Assembly (NCBI RefSeq): GCF_001597725.1
Contig: NZ_LUTR01000018.1
Span: 1 to 64,000 of the forward strand
Reading direction: 5' to 3'
Length of the DNA stretch: 64,000 bases
Source of the DNA: Neptuniibacter marinus
GTDB lineage: Bacteria > Pseudomonadota > Gammaproteobacteria > Pseudomonadales > Balneatricaceae
Shown here: piece by piece, positions 44,548 through 54,606 of the stretch
How positions within the stretch are numbered: the stretch's first letter is position 1
How the letters are laid out: each line of letters begins with the position of its first letter
Notes under the pieces: model-generated
Database searches by the model: none
What the model was told of the DNA's origin: nothing
What the model saw: the letters and a program-made list of their open reading frames with translations, nothing else
Position numbers and translations under genes: made by a program

Positions 44548-46760
44548 GTATAAGTATTAATAAAACCTTAGTTATCGGTTTAGGTTTGATCGGTGGATCT
44601 TTAGCAAAAGTGCTGAGAGCAAACCGTCAATGTGGCCAAGTCATTGGTTACGACCGTGACGATGCTGAAGTAAAAATAGGCATAGAGACCGGCGTAATTG
44701 ATGTAGCAGCGGAAAGTTTAGCTGATGCTGCATCACAAGCTGATTTAATTATATTGGCCGTCCCTGTTAAAGCGATGGAAAAAGTGCTGGTGGATATAGC
44801 ACCTTTTATTGCAGAAGATACATTAATAACGGATGTAGGTAGCACTAAAGGTAATGTGGTTGCTGCTGCAAACCGAGTGTTTACTAAAATGCCTGTAGGC
44901 TTTGTGCCTGGACATCCGATCGCAGGATCTGAGAAAAGCGGCGTGAAAGCAGCCGATGAAACACTTTTTATAAATCACAAAGTTATTCTTACACCTTTAG
45001 CAGAATCTTCATCTAAGGCTGTTACCCTGCTGACTCAAATGTGGGAATCCACAGGAGCTGAGGTGTTGGTGATGGATGTTGATAAACATGATGAAGTGTT
45101 AGCGGCAACCAGTCACCTTCCGCATATGCTAGCGTTTTCATTAGTGGATACGTTAGCGCAAGAACAAGATAACAATACAGATATATTTCGTTACGCTGCA
45201 GGCGGTTTTCGCGATTTTACCCGTATAGCGGGTAGCGACCCAACCATGTGGCACGATATCTGTTTGGCAAATAAACATGCTTTGCTTGCTCAGTTAGACC
45301 GGTATACGGTGGGTTTAGCAAAGTTGAGGGCTGCAATAGAGTGCGGTGACAGCGAATCAATGCTGGGCACCTTTACTCGAGCAAGAGCAGCGAGAGAACA
45401 TTTTTCTAAAATCCTTTCGGGTACAGCATATTCACAGCATATGAGTAATCTACAAGTAACCTTTCGCGCCCAGCCTGGCGGTAGCGTAAATGGAAAAATT
45501 AGAGTTCCAGGTGACAAGTCCATCTCCCATCGATCTATTATGTTGGGTTCTTTAGCTGATGGTGTAACGAAAGTCAGTGGTTTCTTAGAGGGTGAGGATA
45601 GTCTTGCGACCCTTCAAGCCTTCCGCGACATGGGGGTTGTTATTGAAGGCCCTGATGAAGGTAAGGTAACCATCTACGGGGTGGGGATTAATGGTTTGCA
45701 GGCACCTCCAGGGCCGTTGTATGTAGGTAACTCCGGTACCTCTATGCGATTGTTGTCCGGCCTTTTAGCTGCACAAGCATTTGATACGGAACTGAGTGGT
45801 GATGAGTCATTGACTAAGCGCCCTATGGGACGTGTGGCTGATCCTCTGCGTTTAATGGGGGCTGAGATTGAAACGGCAGAAAATGGCCGTCCACCGCTTA
45901 AAATTAAAGGCGGTAAAGCACTCAAAGGTATTCATTATGATATGCCAATGGCGAGTGCTCAGGTTAAGTCGTGTCTGTTGTTGGCGGGTATCTATGCTGA
46001 AGGTGAAACGTCAGTTACTGAGCCTGCGCCTACGCGCGATCATACTGAGCGTATGTTGACTGGTTTCGGTTATTCCGTCGAGCAGGGCGGTTCAACGGTT
46101 AAAGTTAAACCCGGCGGGCATTTACAGGCAACTCATATTGACGTGCCTGCAGACATCTCTTCAGCAACCTTCTTCTTAGTTGCTGCGGCGATCTGTCCGG
46201 ATTCGGATCTGACGATAGCGCATGTAGGTATCAATCCAACCCGTATCGGTATCATCAATATATTGCGTTTGATGGGGGCGGATTTAACGTTATTGAATGA
46301 GCGAGAAGTGGGCGGAGAGCCTGTCGCTGATATTAGGGTACGTTATGCACCTCTTAAGGGGATTCATGTGCCTGAAGATCAAGTTCCGCTGGCAATTGAT
46401 GAGTTTCCAGCGATCTTTATTGCTGCGGCTTGTGCGGAAGGCACAACGACAGTGACCGGTGCAGAAGAGCTTAGAGTGAAAGAGAGCGATCGTATTCAGG
46501 CCATGGTTGATGGTTTGAAAACCTTAGGTGCTGATATTGAAGGCACGCCTGATGGCGCCATTATCAAGGGTAGCAGCCTAGCTGGTGGTGTGGTTGAAAG
46601 CCATGACGACCATCGTATAGCTATGGCCTTTGCTGTGGCATCACTTAGAGCAACGGGTGAGATAAGGATTAATGATTGCGCCAATGTAGCGACTTCATTC
46701 CCAGGGTTTGTGGAGTTAGCGCAATCTGTGGGAATTAAGGTTGAAAAGGAGGAGGGGTGA
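44544..46760 (+). CDS. Fused prephenate dehydrogenase/EPSP synthase (TyrA-AroA)
   Basis: One 738-aa protein joins two shikimate-pathway enzymes. Residues 1-290 are prephenate dehydrogenase (Rossmann motif [11 protein letters not shown] at 12-22; [18 protein letters not shown]). From about 305 to 735 is 3-phosphoshikimate 1-carboxyvinyltransferase: [43 protein letters not shown] and KESDRIQAM. The fusion is well known in Pseudomonas and relatives. The EPSP part has PGDKSISHR and GNSGTSMR, closer to class II-like than to the E. coli form (LPGSKSVSNR, NAGTAMRP). TTG 44544 is the only suitable start; it overlaps the hisC stop. Confidence 0.95.
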   Translation: MSISINKTLVIGLGLIGGSLAKVLRANRQCGQVIGYDRDDAEVKIGIETGVIDVAAESLADAASQADLIILAVPVKAMEKVLVDIAPFIAEDTLITDVGSTKGNVVAAANRVFTKMPVGFVPGHPIAGSEKSGVKAADETLFINHKVILTPLAESSSKAVTLLTQMWESTGAEVLVMDVDKHDEVLAATSHLPHMLAFSLVDTLAQEQDNNTDIFRYAAGGFRDFTRIAGSDPTMWHDICLANKHALLAQLDRYTVGLAKLRAAIECGDSESMLGTFTRARAAREHFSKILSGTAYSQHMSNLQVTFRAQPGGSVNGKIRVPGDKSISHRSIMLGSLADGVTKVSGFLEGEDSLATLQAFRDMGVVIEGPDEGKVTIYGVGINGLQAPPGPLYVGNSGTSMRLLSGLLAAQAFDTELSGDESLTKRPMGRVADPLRLMGAEIETAENGRPPLKIKGGKALKGIHYDMPMASAQVKSCLLLAGIYAEGETSVTEPAPTRDHTERMLTGFGYSVEQGGSTVKVKPGGHLQATHIDVPADISSATFFLVAAAICPDSDLTIAHVGINPTRIGIINILRLMGADLTLLNEREVGGEPVADIRVRYAPLKGIHVPEDQVPLAIDEFPAIFIAAACAEGTTTVTGAEELRVKESDRIQAMVDGLKTLGADIEGTPDGAIIKGSSLAGGVVESHDDHRIAMAFAVASLRATGEIRINDCANVATSFPGFVELAQSVGIKVEKEEG

Positions 46761-47446
46761 TGTCTCATCGACAAGTCCCTGTCATTACCGTTGATGGTCC
46801 AAGCGGATCAGGTAAAGGAACTATCTGCCAGCTATTGGCGCGAGAATTAGGTTGGGAGCTGCTGGATAGTGGTGCTCTTTATCGTTTGGTTGGTTTAGCT
46901 GCTCGTCATCATGGCGTTGAAGTTAATAATGAAGAAGCGTTAGTTGTATTAGCTGCGCATCTGGATGTTCAATTTATCGCACGAGATGATAATAGTGTAC
47001 AGATTGTTTTAGAGGGTGAAGAGGTTACGGATGCGATTCGTACTGAAGTGGTAGGTAAAGACGCTTCTATAATCGCAGCGATTCCCGCAGTACGTGATGC
47101 TTTATTGGAGCGGCAACGTGCTTTTGCTGAATTACCAGGCTTGATTGCTGATGGTCGAGATATGGGGACGGTTGTTTTCCCTGATGCAGCTTTGAAAATA
47201 TATCTGGATGCCAGTGCCGAAGAGCGCGCGTCTCGCCGGTACAATCAGTTGATAAACAAAGGGCTCGATGCTAGTCTTCAAGCTATATTAGAGGATATTC
47301 AAGCACGAGATGATCGTGATATGAATCGTGCTGTTGCTCCTCTTAAGCCTGCGGCAGACGCTGTAATTCTGGATACGACGACAATGTCAATCGAGGAAGT
47401 TCTGGCCGCTGTAATGGATGATGCGAGGCATAAAGGGCTTCGCTAA
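46760..47446 (+). CDS. cmk: Cytidylate kinase
   Basis: Cmk phosphorylates CMP and dCMP. The 228-aa protein starts at ATG 46760, whose A is the last base of the tyrA/aroA stop, behind a strong AAGGAGGAGG; a GTG one codon earlier is less well spaced. The P-loop is GPSGSGKGT near residues 12-20. The CMP-binding segment [25 protein letters not shown] and RDDRDMNR follow. Length equals E. coli Cmk (227). cmk upstream of rpsA is conserved across gammaproteobacteria, here with only 25 bases between. Confidence 0.96.
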   Translation: MSHRQVPVITVDGPSGSGKGTICQLLARELGWELLDSGALYRLVGLAARHHGVEVNNEEALVVLAAHLDVQFIARDDNSVQIVLEGEEVTDAIRTEVVGKDASIIAAIPAVRDALLERQRAFAELPGLIADGRDMGTVVFPDAALKIYLDASAEERASRRYNQLINKGLDASLQAILEDIQARDDRDMNRAVAPLKPAADAVILDTTTMSIEEVLAAVMDDARHKGLR

Positions 47447-47471
47447 CGATCGAATGCGGGATGAAATGGAT

Positions 47472-49166
47472 ATGAGCGAGAGCTTTGCTGAGCTATTTGA
47501 AGAGAGTCTTCAAGAGTTAGAAATGGCGCCTGGGGCTATAGTCACAGGTACAGTAATTGCTATTGAGGATGACTTTGTCATTGTCAACGCAGGGCTCAAA
47601 TCTGAAGGTGTCATCCCGCGTAATCAATTTTTGGATGACAGTGGTAAACTGAGTGTTGAGATAGGCTCTGAAGTTAAAGTCGCCTTAGAGTCGATGGAAG
47701 ATGGGTTTGGTGCAACTCAGCTTTCTCGAGAGAAAGCGAAACGTGCTGAAATCTGGCTTGAGCTTGAAAAGTCTTTCGAAAATGATGAGATCGTCCATGG
47801 TCGTATTACAGGCAAAGTTAGAGGTGGTTTCACTGTAGATGTCAACACGATTCATGCTTTTCTGCCCGGTTCGTTAGTAGATGTTCGTCCGTTAAGAGAT
47901 ACAAGTCATCTAGAATCCCAAGAGCTCGAATTTAAACTCGTTAAGCTTGATGTGAAACGAAACAATATTGTTGTTTCTCGTCGAGCAGTTCTTGAAGCGG
48001 CTTACAATATTGAGCGTGAAAAGTTACTTGCAAACATGGAAGAAGGGCAAGTCATTAAAGGTATTGTTAAAAACATTACTGATTATGGCGCTTTTATTGA
48101 TTTAGGCGGAATCGACGGCCTATTACATATTACCGATATCGCTTGGAAGCGTGTTAGACATCCAAGTGAAACATTGACGGTTGGCCAAGAACTCGATGTT
48201 AAAGTCCTTCGCTTTGATAAAGAGAAAAGTCGTGTATCTCTTGGTTTAAAGCAGCTGACAGACGATCCGTGGACACAATTGATTTCCAATTATACGGTTG
48301 GAGCTCAAGTAAAAGCGCGCGTTACCAATCTGACCGATTACGGTTGTTTTGCTGAAATTGAAAATGGTATCGAAGGACTTATTCATGTTTCAGAGATGGA
48401 TTGGACAAATAAAAATGTTCATCCATCAAAAATGGTTCAGGTTGGAGACGAAGTCGATGTGATGTTATTAGACATCGATAAAGAGAAGCGCCGTATATCA
48501 CTGGGCATGAAGCAGTGTAAGAAAAGCCCTTGGTTAGCCTTCTCTGAAACCTATGCTAAAGGTGATCGCCTTAGCGGAAAAATTCGTTCTATTACCGATT
48601 TTGGTATATTTATCGGTCTTGATGGTGGTATTGATGGTCTTGTCCATCTTTCTGACATTACATGGGATGAAAACGATAAAGATGCAGTTAAGAGGTACAA
48701 GAAAGGGGATGAGGTTGAAGCCGTGGTTCTTTCGGTCGATTCTGAAAGAGAGCGGATTGCCTTGGGGATTAAGCAGTTAGATTCAGATCCTTTTAGAGAT
48801 TTTACTGCAGATAAAGCAAAAGGCGCCGTTATTAAGGGCAAGGTTTCAGAAATAACAGATAAAGCCTTAGTGGTTACTTTAGCTGATGGAATCAACGCCG
48901 CAGTAAAAATTGCTGAAGTTTCCAGAGACAGAATTGAAAACCTCAATGATCACTACAAAGTGGGTGATGAGGTTGAAGCATTAATTACTAATATCGATAG
49001 TCGAAACCGTGTTATAGCGCTTTCGATTAAACAGTTAGAAATAAAGCAAGAAAAGAAAGCGCTAGATAACGTTAGTCAGCAAACTGAAACTCGGATATCT
49101 GGTCCGACTACAATTGGTGACTTGATTAAAGCACAGATGAATAAAGTCGACTCAGACCCAGAGTGA
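47472..49166 (+). CDS. rpsA: 30S ribosomal protein S1
   Basis: S1 brings mRNA to the 30S subunit. The 564-aa product from ATG 47472 begins [17 protein letters not shown] like other S1 proteins and contains six S1 RNA-binding repeats (for example [54 protein letters not shown]), the last ones more divergent. In-frame ATGs at 47454 and 47466 would add a few residues without family support. No good Shine-Dalgarno precedes the start, which is typical for rpsA. The cmk-rpsA gap of 25 bases is much shorter than the structured leader of E. coli. Confidence 0.96.
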   Translation: MSESFAELFEESLQELEMAPGAIVTGTVIAIEDDFVIVNAGLKSEGVIPRNQFLDDSGKLSVEIGSEVKVALESMEDGFGATQLSREKAKRAEIWLELEKSFENDEIVHGRITGKVRGGFTVDVNTIHAFLPGSLVDVRPLRDTSHLESQELEFKLVKLDVKRNNIVVSRRAVLEAAYNIEREKLLANMEEGQVIKGIVKNITDYGAFIDLGGIDGLLHITDIAWKRVRHPSETLTVGQELDVKVLRFDKEKSRVSLGLKQLTDDPWTQLISNYTVGAQVKARVTNLTDYGCFAEIENGIEGLIHVSEMDWTNKNVHPSKMVQVGDEVDVMLLDIDKEKRRISLGMKQCKKSPWLAFSETYAKGDRLSGKIRSITDFGIFIGLDGGIDGLVHLSDITWDENDKDAVKRYKKGDEVEAVVLSVDSERERIALGIKQLDSDPFRDFTADKAKGAVIKGKVSEITDKALVVTLADGINAAVKIAEVSRDRIENLNDHYKVGDEVEALITNIDSRNRVIALSIKQLEIKQEKKALDNVSQQTETRISGPTTIGDLIKAQMNKVDSDPE

Positions 49167-49207
49167 ATTCCGGTTTACGAGAAGATCAAAGGATCGAGGA
49201 ATATGAT

Positions 49208-49498
49208 ATGACTAAATCTGAACTGATAGAAATCCTTGTGGATCGCCATGATCAATTGTCAGTAAAAGATATTGAGCTGTCTGTAAAAACAATGCTTGAT
49301 CATATGACAGAATCTTTGTCTCAGGGTGATCGTATTGAAATAAGAGGCTTTGGAAGTTTCTCACTGCATTATCGTGCACCAAGAACAGGGCGTAACCCTA
49401 AAACGGGTGAATCTGTATCACTGGACGCAAAGTATGTCCCGCACTTTAAGCCAGGTAAGGAGCTTAGAGAGCAAGTAAATGATTCAATTCAAAAATAG
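49208..49498 (+). CDS. ihfB: Integration host factor subunit beta
   Basis: IhfB pairs with IhfA to bend DNA at specific sites. The 96-aa protein starts at ATG 49208 after GAGGAA (a longer frame from 49163 overlaps rpsA and is rejected) and begins [16 protein letters not shown]. The DNA-binding arm is intact: [20 protein letters not shown] with the intercalating proline in RNPKTGESV following, then [14 protein letters not shown]. The gene follows rpsA as in E. coli and Pseudomonas. Confidence 0.97.
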   Translation: MTKSELIEILVDRHDQLSVKDIELSVKTMLDHMTESLSQGDRIEIRGFGSFSLHYRAPRTGRNPKTGESVSLDAKYVPHFKPGKELREQVNDSIQK

Positions 49499-49517
49499 TT
49501 ACTGAGGTTGTTTGACC

Positions 49518-49823
49518 GTGCGTTTTTTAAAAACCATAGTTTTTGTGTTGCTCTGTTTGGCTGTTCTGCTTATTGGGATTATGTTTACTATCCACAATAC
49601 GGAAAAAGTTGTAATTGATTTGGTCTTTTTCCAACTGCCAGAAGCCAGCTTGTCGCTGTGGTTAATTGCAACATTTTTGATGGGTGGTTTTATAGGCATA
49701 ATGTTAAGCGTAATGACTGTTTGGATGTTAAAAACCCGATTAGGTTCCGCTCGCCGTAAGATTGCAACGACTCAGAAAGAGCTAGATCAGCTGAGAGTTT
49801 CTAACCTAAAAGATGTCGTTTAA
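49518..49823 (+). CDS. lapA: Lipopolysaccharide assembly protein A
   Basis: The 101-aa protein has two membrane helices (IVFVLLCLAVLLIGIMFTIH and LIATFLMGGFIGIMLSVMTV) and a C-terminal cytosolic coiled coil (ARRKIATTQKELDQL), the LapA/YciS layout. With LapB it controls LpxC turnover and so lipid A supply. The GTG at 49518 is preferred: GAGG lies ten bases upstream, whereas the TTG at 49512 is only four bases from it. The end overlaps lapB by 11 bases. Confidence 0.9.
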   Translation: MRFLKTIVFVLLCLAVLLIGIMFTIHNTEKVVIDLVFFQLPEASLSLWLIATFLMGGFIGIMLSVMTVWMLKTRLGSARRKIATTQKELDQLRVSNLKDVV

Positions 49824-51015
49824 TTTAGATACTCTAATTGGCAACTACCTTTTTATAATCCCGTTAGTTGTTGCCATCGCTATTGGCTGGTTTCTTGGTA
49901 GAAGAGAGCGCAGAAGTAAAGTCTCATGTTCGCAAACTAGCCTAAGTAGCGAATATTTTACTGGGCTGGATTACCTACTGAATGAAAAAGTGGATGAGGC
50001 GATTGAGAGCTTCATCCGTGCTCTTGAAATCAATTCAGATACAATTCCTGCGCATCTCTCCCTCGCTAAGTTATTTCGTCGTAAAGGTGATGTGGATCGT
50101 GCTATTCAGATCCATCAGAAGCTACTAGCGCGTCCAGATTTAACACGATCAGATTTTATGCGTATTCAGATGGCGTTAGCGCGTGATTATTATGCGGTAG
50201 GGTTGTTAGATAGGGCAGAAAACTTATTGGAAGAGATCATAAAATCGGGCTCATCTAAAAGTATTCAACATAATGCTCTACGTTTAGTGATAAAGCTCTA
50301 TGAGAAAGAGGGCGAATGGGAGCAAGCGCTGAAAGCGGCGCAAAAGCTTGATCCAGAAGAAAGGCGAAGTATTTCCACTGAGTTAGCTCACTATTGCTGT
50401 GAATTAGCAGAGCAGGCTATTACAGAGAGAAAACAGGCTTTATCGATCAGTTACTTAAAACGGGCAGAACAGTTTGAAACGGGTAATGTTCGGGTCTGTT
50501 TTATGCAAGCTCGTGTAGCAATGGCTGCAGGCCAATGGAAAGTAGCTATCAAGCAACTGAAATCAATCTCCAAGCTAGATAAACTTTTTGTTTCTGAAGC
50601 TATTCCGCTTTTAAGTGAATGTTACAGCCACGTAAATGGACAGCGTGAATATACAGAATACTTACGCACCTGTTTAGCTCAAGCTCCTTCAACTACTGTG
50701 ATTATTGCCTTGGCGGAGCAGATACGTGCTGATCGGGGTATCTATGCTGCAGGTAGCTTTATTACTGAAGAATTAAAACGCCGTCCCTCTATAAAAGGAT
50801 TTAATAGTTTAATCGATCTTCATATAGAATACGGTTCTGAAAGTGCGAGAGATAGCTTAACGGTTTTGCGTGGTTTGACGGGGCAGTTGGAGCTATCTAA
50901 ACCGGTTTACCGTTGTAATAGTTGTGGCTTTTCTGGGCGTTCACTGCTTTGGCAGTGCCCCTCCTGTAAAAGCTGGGGTACAACCAAGCCTATTCAGGGT
51001 CTCGAAGGCGAATAA
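49813..51015 (+). CDS. lapB: Lipopolysaccharide assembly protein B
   Basis: LapB (YciM) is an inner-membrane adaptor that presents LpxC to FtsH protease and helps assemble LPS enzymes. The 400-aa protein (E. coli 389) has an N-terminal anchor (FIIPLVVAIAIGWFLGRRER), TPR repeats over about 50-350 (EAIESFIRALEINSDTIPAH and RAIQIHQKLLARPDL), and a C-terminal rubredoxin-like metal site YRCNSCGFSGRSLLWQCPSCKSW split as CNSC and CPSC near residues 366-386. It overlaps lapA and is followed by pyrF after 19 bases. Confidence 0.95.
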   Translation: MSFNLDTLIGNYLFIIPLVVAIAIGWFLGRRERRSKVSCSQTSLSSEYFTGLDYLLNEKVDEAIESFIRALEINSDTIPAHLSLAKLFRRKGDVDRAIQIHQKLLARPDLTRSDFMRIQMALARDYYAVGLLDRAENLLEEIIKSGSSKSIQHNALRLVIKLYEKEGEWEQALKAAQKLDPEERRSISTELAHYCCELAEQAITERKQALSISYLKRAEQFETGNVRVCFMQARVAMAAGQWKVAIKQLKSISKLDKLFVSEAIPLLSECYSHVNGQREYTEYLRTCLAQAPSTTVIIALAEQIRADRGIYAAGSFITEELKRRPSIKGFNSLIDLHIEYGSESARDSLTVLRGLTGQLELSKPVYRCNSCGFSGRSLLWQCPSCKSWGTTKPIQGLEGE

Positions 51016-51034
51016 TAGAATTTAGAGAATGCAT

Positions 51035-51745
51035 ATGTCAGTAGATAAAAAACGAGTAATCGTTGCGTTAGATTATCCAAATCAACAGCAAGCCTTAGCT
51101 ATGGCAAAACAGCTTGATCCTCAACGCTGTCGAGTCAAAGTAGGTAAAGAGCTGTTTACGCGTTGCGGCCCTGCTATTGTTGAAGCACTACAGGCACAAG
51201 GCTTTGAAGTCTTTTTAGATCTTAAGTTTCATGATATTCCAAATACCACAGCCAAAGCGGTTAGAGCAGCGGCAGAACTAGGTGTTTGGATGGTTAATGT
51301 ACATGCTTCTGGTGGTCGTAAGATGATGGAAGCTGCCAGAAATGAGCTTGAACAGGTGAATGGTACTAACACTCTGTTAATTGCAGTAACTATTTTGACT
51401 AGTATGGAACGCTCGGATCTGCAAGAAATTGGATTAGATACAGATCCATTAGAGCAGGTTAAGAGACTAGCCGCTTTAACAGAAAAGAGTGGTTTACATG
51501 GGGTTGTTTGCTCTGCACAAGAAGTACAGCCATTACGCCAAATTATAAGCTCAGATTTTAAATTAGTGACTCCAGGGATTAGGCCTGCGGATGCAGAGAT
51601 AGGCGATCAAAAGCGCATCATGACGCCTTCAGACGCTATTCAAGCGGGAAGTGACTATCTAGTCATAGGACGACCTATCACTAAGGCTGAATCCCCTATA
51701 GAGTCTTTGGCGCGTATAGATGCAGAGTTAGCACCGTTGATTTAA
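51035..51745 (+). CDS. pyrF: Orotidine 5'-phosphate decarboxylase PyrF
   Basis: PyrF makes UMP from OMP. The 236-aa TIM-barrel protein has [20 protein letters not shown] at the N-terminus, the catalytic lysine/aspartate array in [16 protein letters not shown] and [10 protein letters not shown] near the phosphate site. Two ATGs compete (51029 and 51035); AGAGA is better spaced from the second, which is used here. It closes the rpsA-ihfB-lapAB-pyrF run as in E. coli. A hairpin without a T run follows. Confidence 0.96.
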   Translation: MSVDKKRVIVALDYPNQQQALAMAKQLDPQRCRVKVGKELFTRCGPAIVEALQAQGFEVFLDLKFHDIPNTTAKAVRAAAELGVWMVNVHASGGRKMMEAARNELEQVNGTNTLLIAVTILTSMERSDLQEIGLDTDPLEQVKRLAALTEKSGLHGVVCSAQEVQPLRQIISSDFKLVTPGIRPADAEIGDQKRIMTPSDAIQAGSDYLVIGRPITKAESPIESLARIDAELAPLI

Positions 51746-51770
51746 GGCTTTAAGCAAGCTATAAATAAGG

Positions 51771-51790
51771 TCTGACTAAGGATAGTCAGA
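51771..51790. other. Perfect hairpin between pyrF and comEA
   Basis: TCTGACTA (51771-51778) pairs fully with TAGTCAGA (51783-51790) around AGGA. There is no T run, so it is either a poor terminator for pyrF or a control site for the comEA-like gene that starts 28 bases later. Confidence 0.5.
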
Positions 51791-51818
51791 CTAATATCGA
51801 ACTAAAAAGGATTTTACA

Positions 51819-52133
51819 ATGAAATATACTACCCTGAAAAACTCAGTTTTGAGCCCTATCCGTGCGCTATTTATAGCGGCCATCTGTGCCTTCTCTTTTT
51901 CAGCTTTTGCTGCCCCCGTTGATATTAATACAGCTTCGGCAGAGCAAATATCTGAGTCTCTGGCAGGTGTGGGTCCAGCAAAAGCTCAAGCGATTATTGC
52001 TTACCGTACAGCCAATGGACCATTTCTGACAGCGGATCAATTGAGCGAAGTGAAAGGGATTGGACCGGCGACAGTAGAGAAAAATCGTGCTTCGATTCTA
52101 ATCTCTAAGCCTGAAAATAAGGCGAAGAAATAG
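51819..52133 (+). CDS. ComEA family helix-hairpin-helix protein
   Basis: The 104-aa protein has a signal peptide (LFIAAICAFSFSAFA, cleavage near residue 31) followed by VDINTASAEQISESLAGVGPAKAQAI and GPFLTADQLSEVKGIGPATVEKN, two helix-hairpin-helix units that bind DNA without sequence preference. Periplasmic ComEA pulls DNA through the outer membrane in competent bacteria; short ComEA-like proteins are also common in non-competent species. ATG 51819 after AAAGGA. The presence after pyrF is conserved in Pseudomonas. Confidence 0.92.
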   Translation: MKYTTLKNSVLSPIRALFIAAICAFSFSAFAAPVDINTASAEQISESLAGVGPAKAQAIIAYRTANGPFLTADQLSEVKGIGPATVEKNRASILISKPENKAKK

Positions 52134-52140
52134 CTTTTGT

Positions 52141-52201
52141 GCCTGCGAATAAGTTCAGTGTGGTGATACATAAAAAGACCATAGTGCATTTTTTCGCAGG
52201 C
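52141..52201. repeat. Long-range 9-bp inverted repeat after comEA
   Basis: GCCTGCGAA (52141-52149) and TTCGCAGGC (52193-52201) are perfect complements 43 bases apart, spanning the whole gap between the converging comEA and mak-like genes. The loop is too long for an ordinary terminator. Confidence 0.5.
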
Positions 52202-52202
52202 G

Positions 52203-53108
52203 TTATAGCCAAGCAGCGCCACGTACACCGCTAGAGTCACCATATTTAGCTTTTACTATGGGGGTTAACGCTTTAGTTGGGATTGTACTAGCCGAGAATA
52301 TATATTTTATTAATCGGTCTGGGACTTGTTCATAGATCTCATCGATATTCGAAAGCCCACCACCAAGTACGATCACCTCAGGATCAAGAATATTTATAAT
52401 GGAAGCTAAGGCTTTACTTAGCTGCTCTAAATATAGATTACAGTAATGTTGACTCTCGATATCTCCATGTCTTGCTTGTGCCCATATTTGCTCAGCACTG
52501 AGTTTTGCATTAGCTGGAAAATGGGATGAGAATCCAGGTCCAGATAGAAAGGTTTCAATACAATCTTGTTTACCGCAGTAACAAATGCGCTCTGGATAGT
52601 CAGAGTTGTCTAGCCACGGAAGAGGGTTGTGCCCCCACTCGCCACATATCCTATTGGGGCCACTGAGAAGATTCTTATTGATAACAATACCTGCACCTAC
52701 TCCAGTGCCTAAGATAATACCAAAAACACTTTTGTAGCCTGCGGCACTTCCATCAATAGCTTCAGAAAGTGCAAAGCAATCGGCATCGTTGGCGATATGA
52801 ATTGGGCGATTTAGTCGTTCTTCTAGATCAGCATCCAATCTTTTATCAATAAGACAGGTTGAGTTGGCGTTTTTGATTAGCCCCGTTGTAGGTGAGAGAG
52901 TGCCAGGTATACCAATACCTATATGCTCAGCTCTTTTTTTACAGGCCTGCTCTGCAGTGTTAACTAACATAGCGATGCTATTTAAGGTCGCGTGGTAATC
53001 ACCTTGAGGTGTTTGAGTGCGCTGGCGGAATAAGGTTTCCCCCTGTTCGCTAATAGCGATGGCCTCTATTTTCGTCCCACCTAGATCAATCCCAATTTTT
53101 ATACTCAT
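52203..53108 (-). CDS. mak: ROK-family fructokinase, Mak-like
   Basis: The 301-aa protein resembles E. coli Mak (manno(fructo)kinase) throughout: IGIDLGGTKIEAIAIS at the N-terminus (ATP phosphate loop), LIKNANSTCLI, HIANDADCFALSEA (catalytic aspartate), GTGVGAGIVINKN, and the ROK zinc site GEWGHNPLPW with CYCGKQDCIETF. It ends GDSSGVRGAAWL as Mak does. It phosphorylates fructose or related hexoses; NagK is a possible alternative. ATG 53108, 38 bases after the AEC transporter stop, so they may form one unit. Confidence 0.85.
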   Translation of the reverse strand: MSIKIGIDLGGTKIEAIAISEQGETLFRQRTQTPQGDYHATLNSIAMLVNTAEQACKKRAEHIGIGIPGTLSPTTGLIKNANSTCLIDKRLDADLEERLNRPIHIANDADCFALSEAIDGSAAGYKSVFGIILGTGVGAGIVINKNLLSGPNRICGEWGHNPLPWLDNSDYPERICYCGKQDCIETFLSGPGFSSHFPANAKLSAEQIWAQARHGDIESQHYCNLYLEQLSKALASIINILDPEVIVLGGGLSNIDEIYEQVPDRLIKYIFSASTIPTKALTPIVKAKYGDSSGVRGAAWL

Positions 53109-53146
53109 AACACGCTTTTTATCGGATGCTGTTCATCAGATAGGTC

Positions 53147-54037
53147 TTATAGCACAAAGGCCAGCGTTAATGGTAGAAAGAGTAAACTGCCGATATTGCC
53201 TATGAGTACAATGGATGCGACCTGTTCAGGTTCCTGATTGTAGCGTTCGGCGATCATGTAGTTGAGTACCGCCGGAGGGAGCGCGCCAAATACAACTAAA
53301 TAAGCAAACTGCTCACTGTTAAGTTGCATAAAATATTGGCAAGCTAAGGCTAATAAAATGCCGCTGGCGGGACATAAAATGGCGCTATAAGTCCCTATTC
53401 TCCAGTTTTTTAGATCGACGCTTGTCATGCGAACGCCTAAAGCAAAGAGCATCAATGGGATCGCAATCTGACCTAACATCTCGATAAACGTTGCAGCCGC
53501 TTGGGGAACAGATAAATCAAAACCACTCCAGACTAAGCCAAGAATCGTGGCTGCAATCATTGGCATCTTTAGCAAGCTGATTAAGCGAGTTTTGTGATCT
53601 AAGATGTAGATGCCCACCGTAAAATGCAGCAGGTTTTCCACTAGGAAAAGGACTACAGCGGCGGAGAGAGCATCTTCCCCAAACGCAAGTACCATCAGTG
53701 GTATACCTAAATTGCCACTATTACTAAACATATTTGGCGGGATAAAGGTTTTGGGGTGAACCCCTAATAACTTACAGAAAGGGAATAGCAAAATACCGGA
53801 GCCAATGACAATGATAGCCGCACAGATAGCGAGATCTTGGAATTGGACTAAATCAAAGGATTCTGCAGAGAGTACAGAGAAAATTAGCGCTGGTACAAAT
53901 ACATCGATATTGACCTGATTAGCTGTGGTCATATCAATTTTATAGCGTCGAGCATAGTAAAACCCCACAGTGACAATCGCCACTAGTGGGAAAACGGTTA
54001 GAAATATCCGCTCAAGTAAAAGACTTTGTGTATCCAC
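53147..54037 (-). CDS. AEC family transporter (auxin efflux carrier type)
   Basis: The 296-aa inner-membrane protein has about ten membrane segments with the duplicated five-helix plan of AEC carriers; the first half includes PPNMFSNSGNLGIPLMVLAFG and the second LPPAVLNYMIAERYNQEP with IVLIGNIGSL. Bacterial members export or import malate, malonate and other small organic acids. The ligand is unknown. ATG 54037. Neighbours are a universal stress protein upstream and a fructokinase downstream. Confidence 0.87.
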   Translation of the reverse strand: MDTQSLLLERIFLTVFPLVAIVTVGFYYARRYKIDMTTANQVNIDVFVPALIFSVLSAESFDLVQFQDLAICAAIIVIGSGILLFPFCKLLGVHPKTFIPPNMFSNSGNLGIPLMVLAFGEDALSAAVVLFLVENLLHFTVGIYILDHKTRLISLLKMPMIAATILGLVWSGFDLSVPQAAATFIEMLGQIAIPLMLFALGVRMTSVDLKNWRIGTYSAILCPASGILLALACQYFMQLNSEQFAYLVVFGALPPAVLNYMIAERYNQEPEQVASIVLIGNIGSLLFLPLTLAFVL

Positions 54038-54091
54038 TGTACTGCTTCCTTCTTAAATATCACTAAGCCTTTTACAGAGCTTTGATGTGCC

Positions 54092-54580
54092 TTATTCGAA
54101 ATTTTTACCCGTCGGTACAACCATTACAGGTACTTTGGCGTTACGAATAACTTGCTGGCTGGTATTGCTGTGATGGCCAAAGCGGTTTTCAGCCCCTAAG
54201 ATAATCATGTCAGCATTGACGGCCGTAGCTGCTTTGACAATTGCATCAGCTTGATTGCCTTCTGCAACTTTGTGCTCAACATCTAATACGACCGGTTCTT
54301 CTAAACTCTGTAACTCGTCAATAAAGAACTTTTCTACACGGGCTTTCATGGTTTCATGTATTGCTTCGATTCCTTCATCATGCATTTTCTTGATAACGTC
54401 TTCAGTTACATAATGTTGAATCAGAGCGTGGCCCATTTCACCCATAGGTTCAACGACGTGTAGCATAATGATCTTTGCATTGTTGAGATTTGCTTGTTTA
54501 ACCGCCTGGCGAAAAATTGGACGAGTATGTTTGCCTAAAGAGGTCGCGTAAAGAATCGTATCAATTTGTGGGAGTGCCAT
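54092..54580 (-). CDS. Universal stress protein near the D-lactate dehydrogenase gene
   Basis: The 162-aa UspA-fold protein begins LPQIDTILYATSLGKHTRPI and ends with ADMIILGAENRFGHHSNTSQQVIRN and VPVMVVPTG. The ATP-loop pattern G-x2-G-x8-S-S is partly changed (GAENRFGHHSNTS), so nucleotide binding is uncertain. ATG 54580 lies 26 bases after the dehydrogenase stop, so the two are cotranscribed. Its role may be to tune the transporter or dehydrogenase, as suggested for the TRAP-linked TeaD protein. Confidence 0.87.
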   Translation of the reverse strand: MALPQIDTILYATSLGKHTRPIFRQAVKQANLNNAKIIMLHVVEPMGEMGHALIQHYVTEDVIKKMHDEGIEAIHETMKARVEKFFIDELQSLEEPVVLDVEHKVAEGNQADAIVKAATAVNADMIILGAENRFGHHSNTSQQVIRNAKVPVMVVPTGKNFE

Positions 54581-54606
54581 CTTCTATATCCTCTATTAAA
54601 AGCAGA

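Noticed and set aside
48551-48946. 131-codon open frame antisense to rpsA
   Set aside because: It is the mirror of a well-conserved S1 domain region, has serine/leucine-rich shadow composition and no ribosome binding site.
49163-49207. Longer ihfB start overlapping rpsA
   Set aside because: IhfB begins [14 protein letters not shown] is properly spaced from the ATG at 49208.
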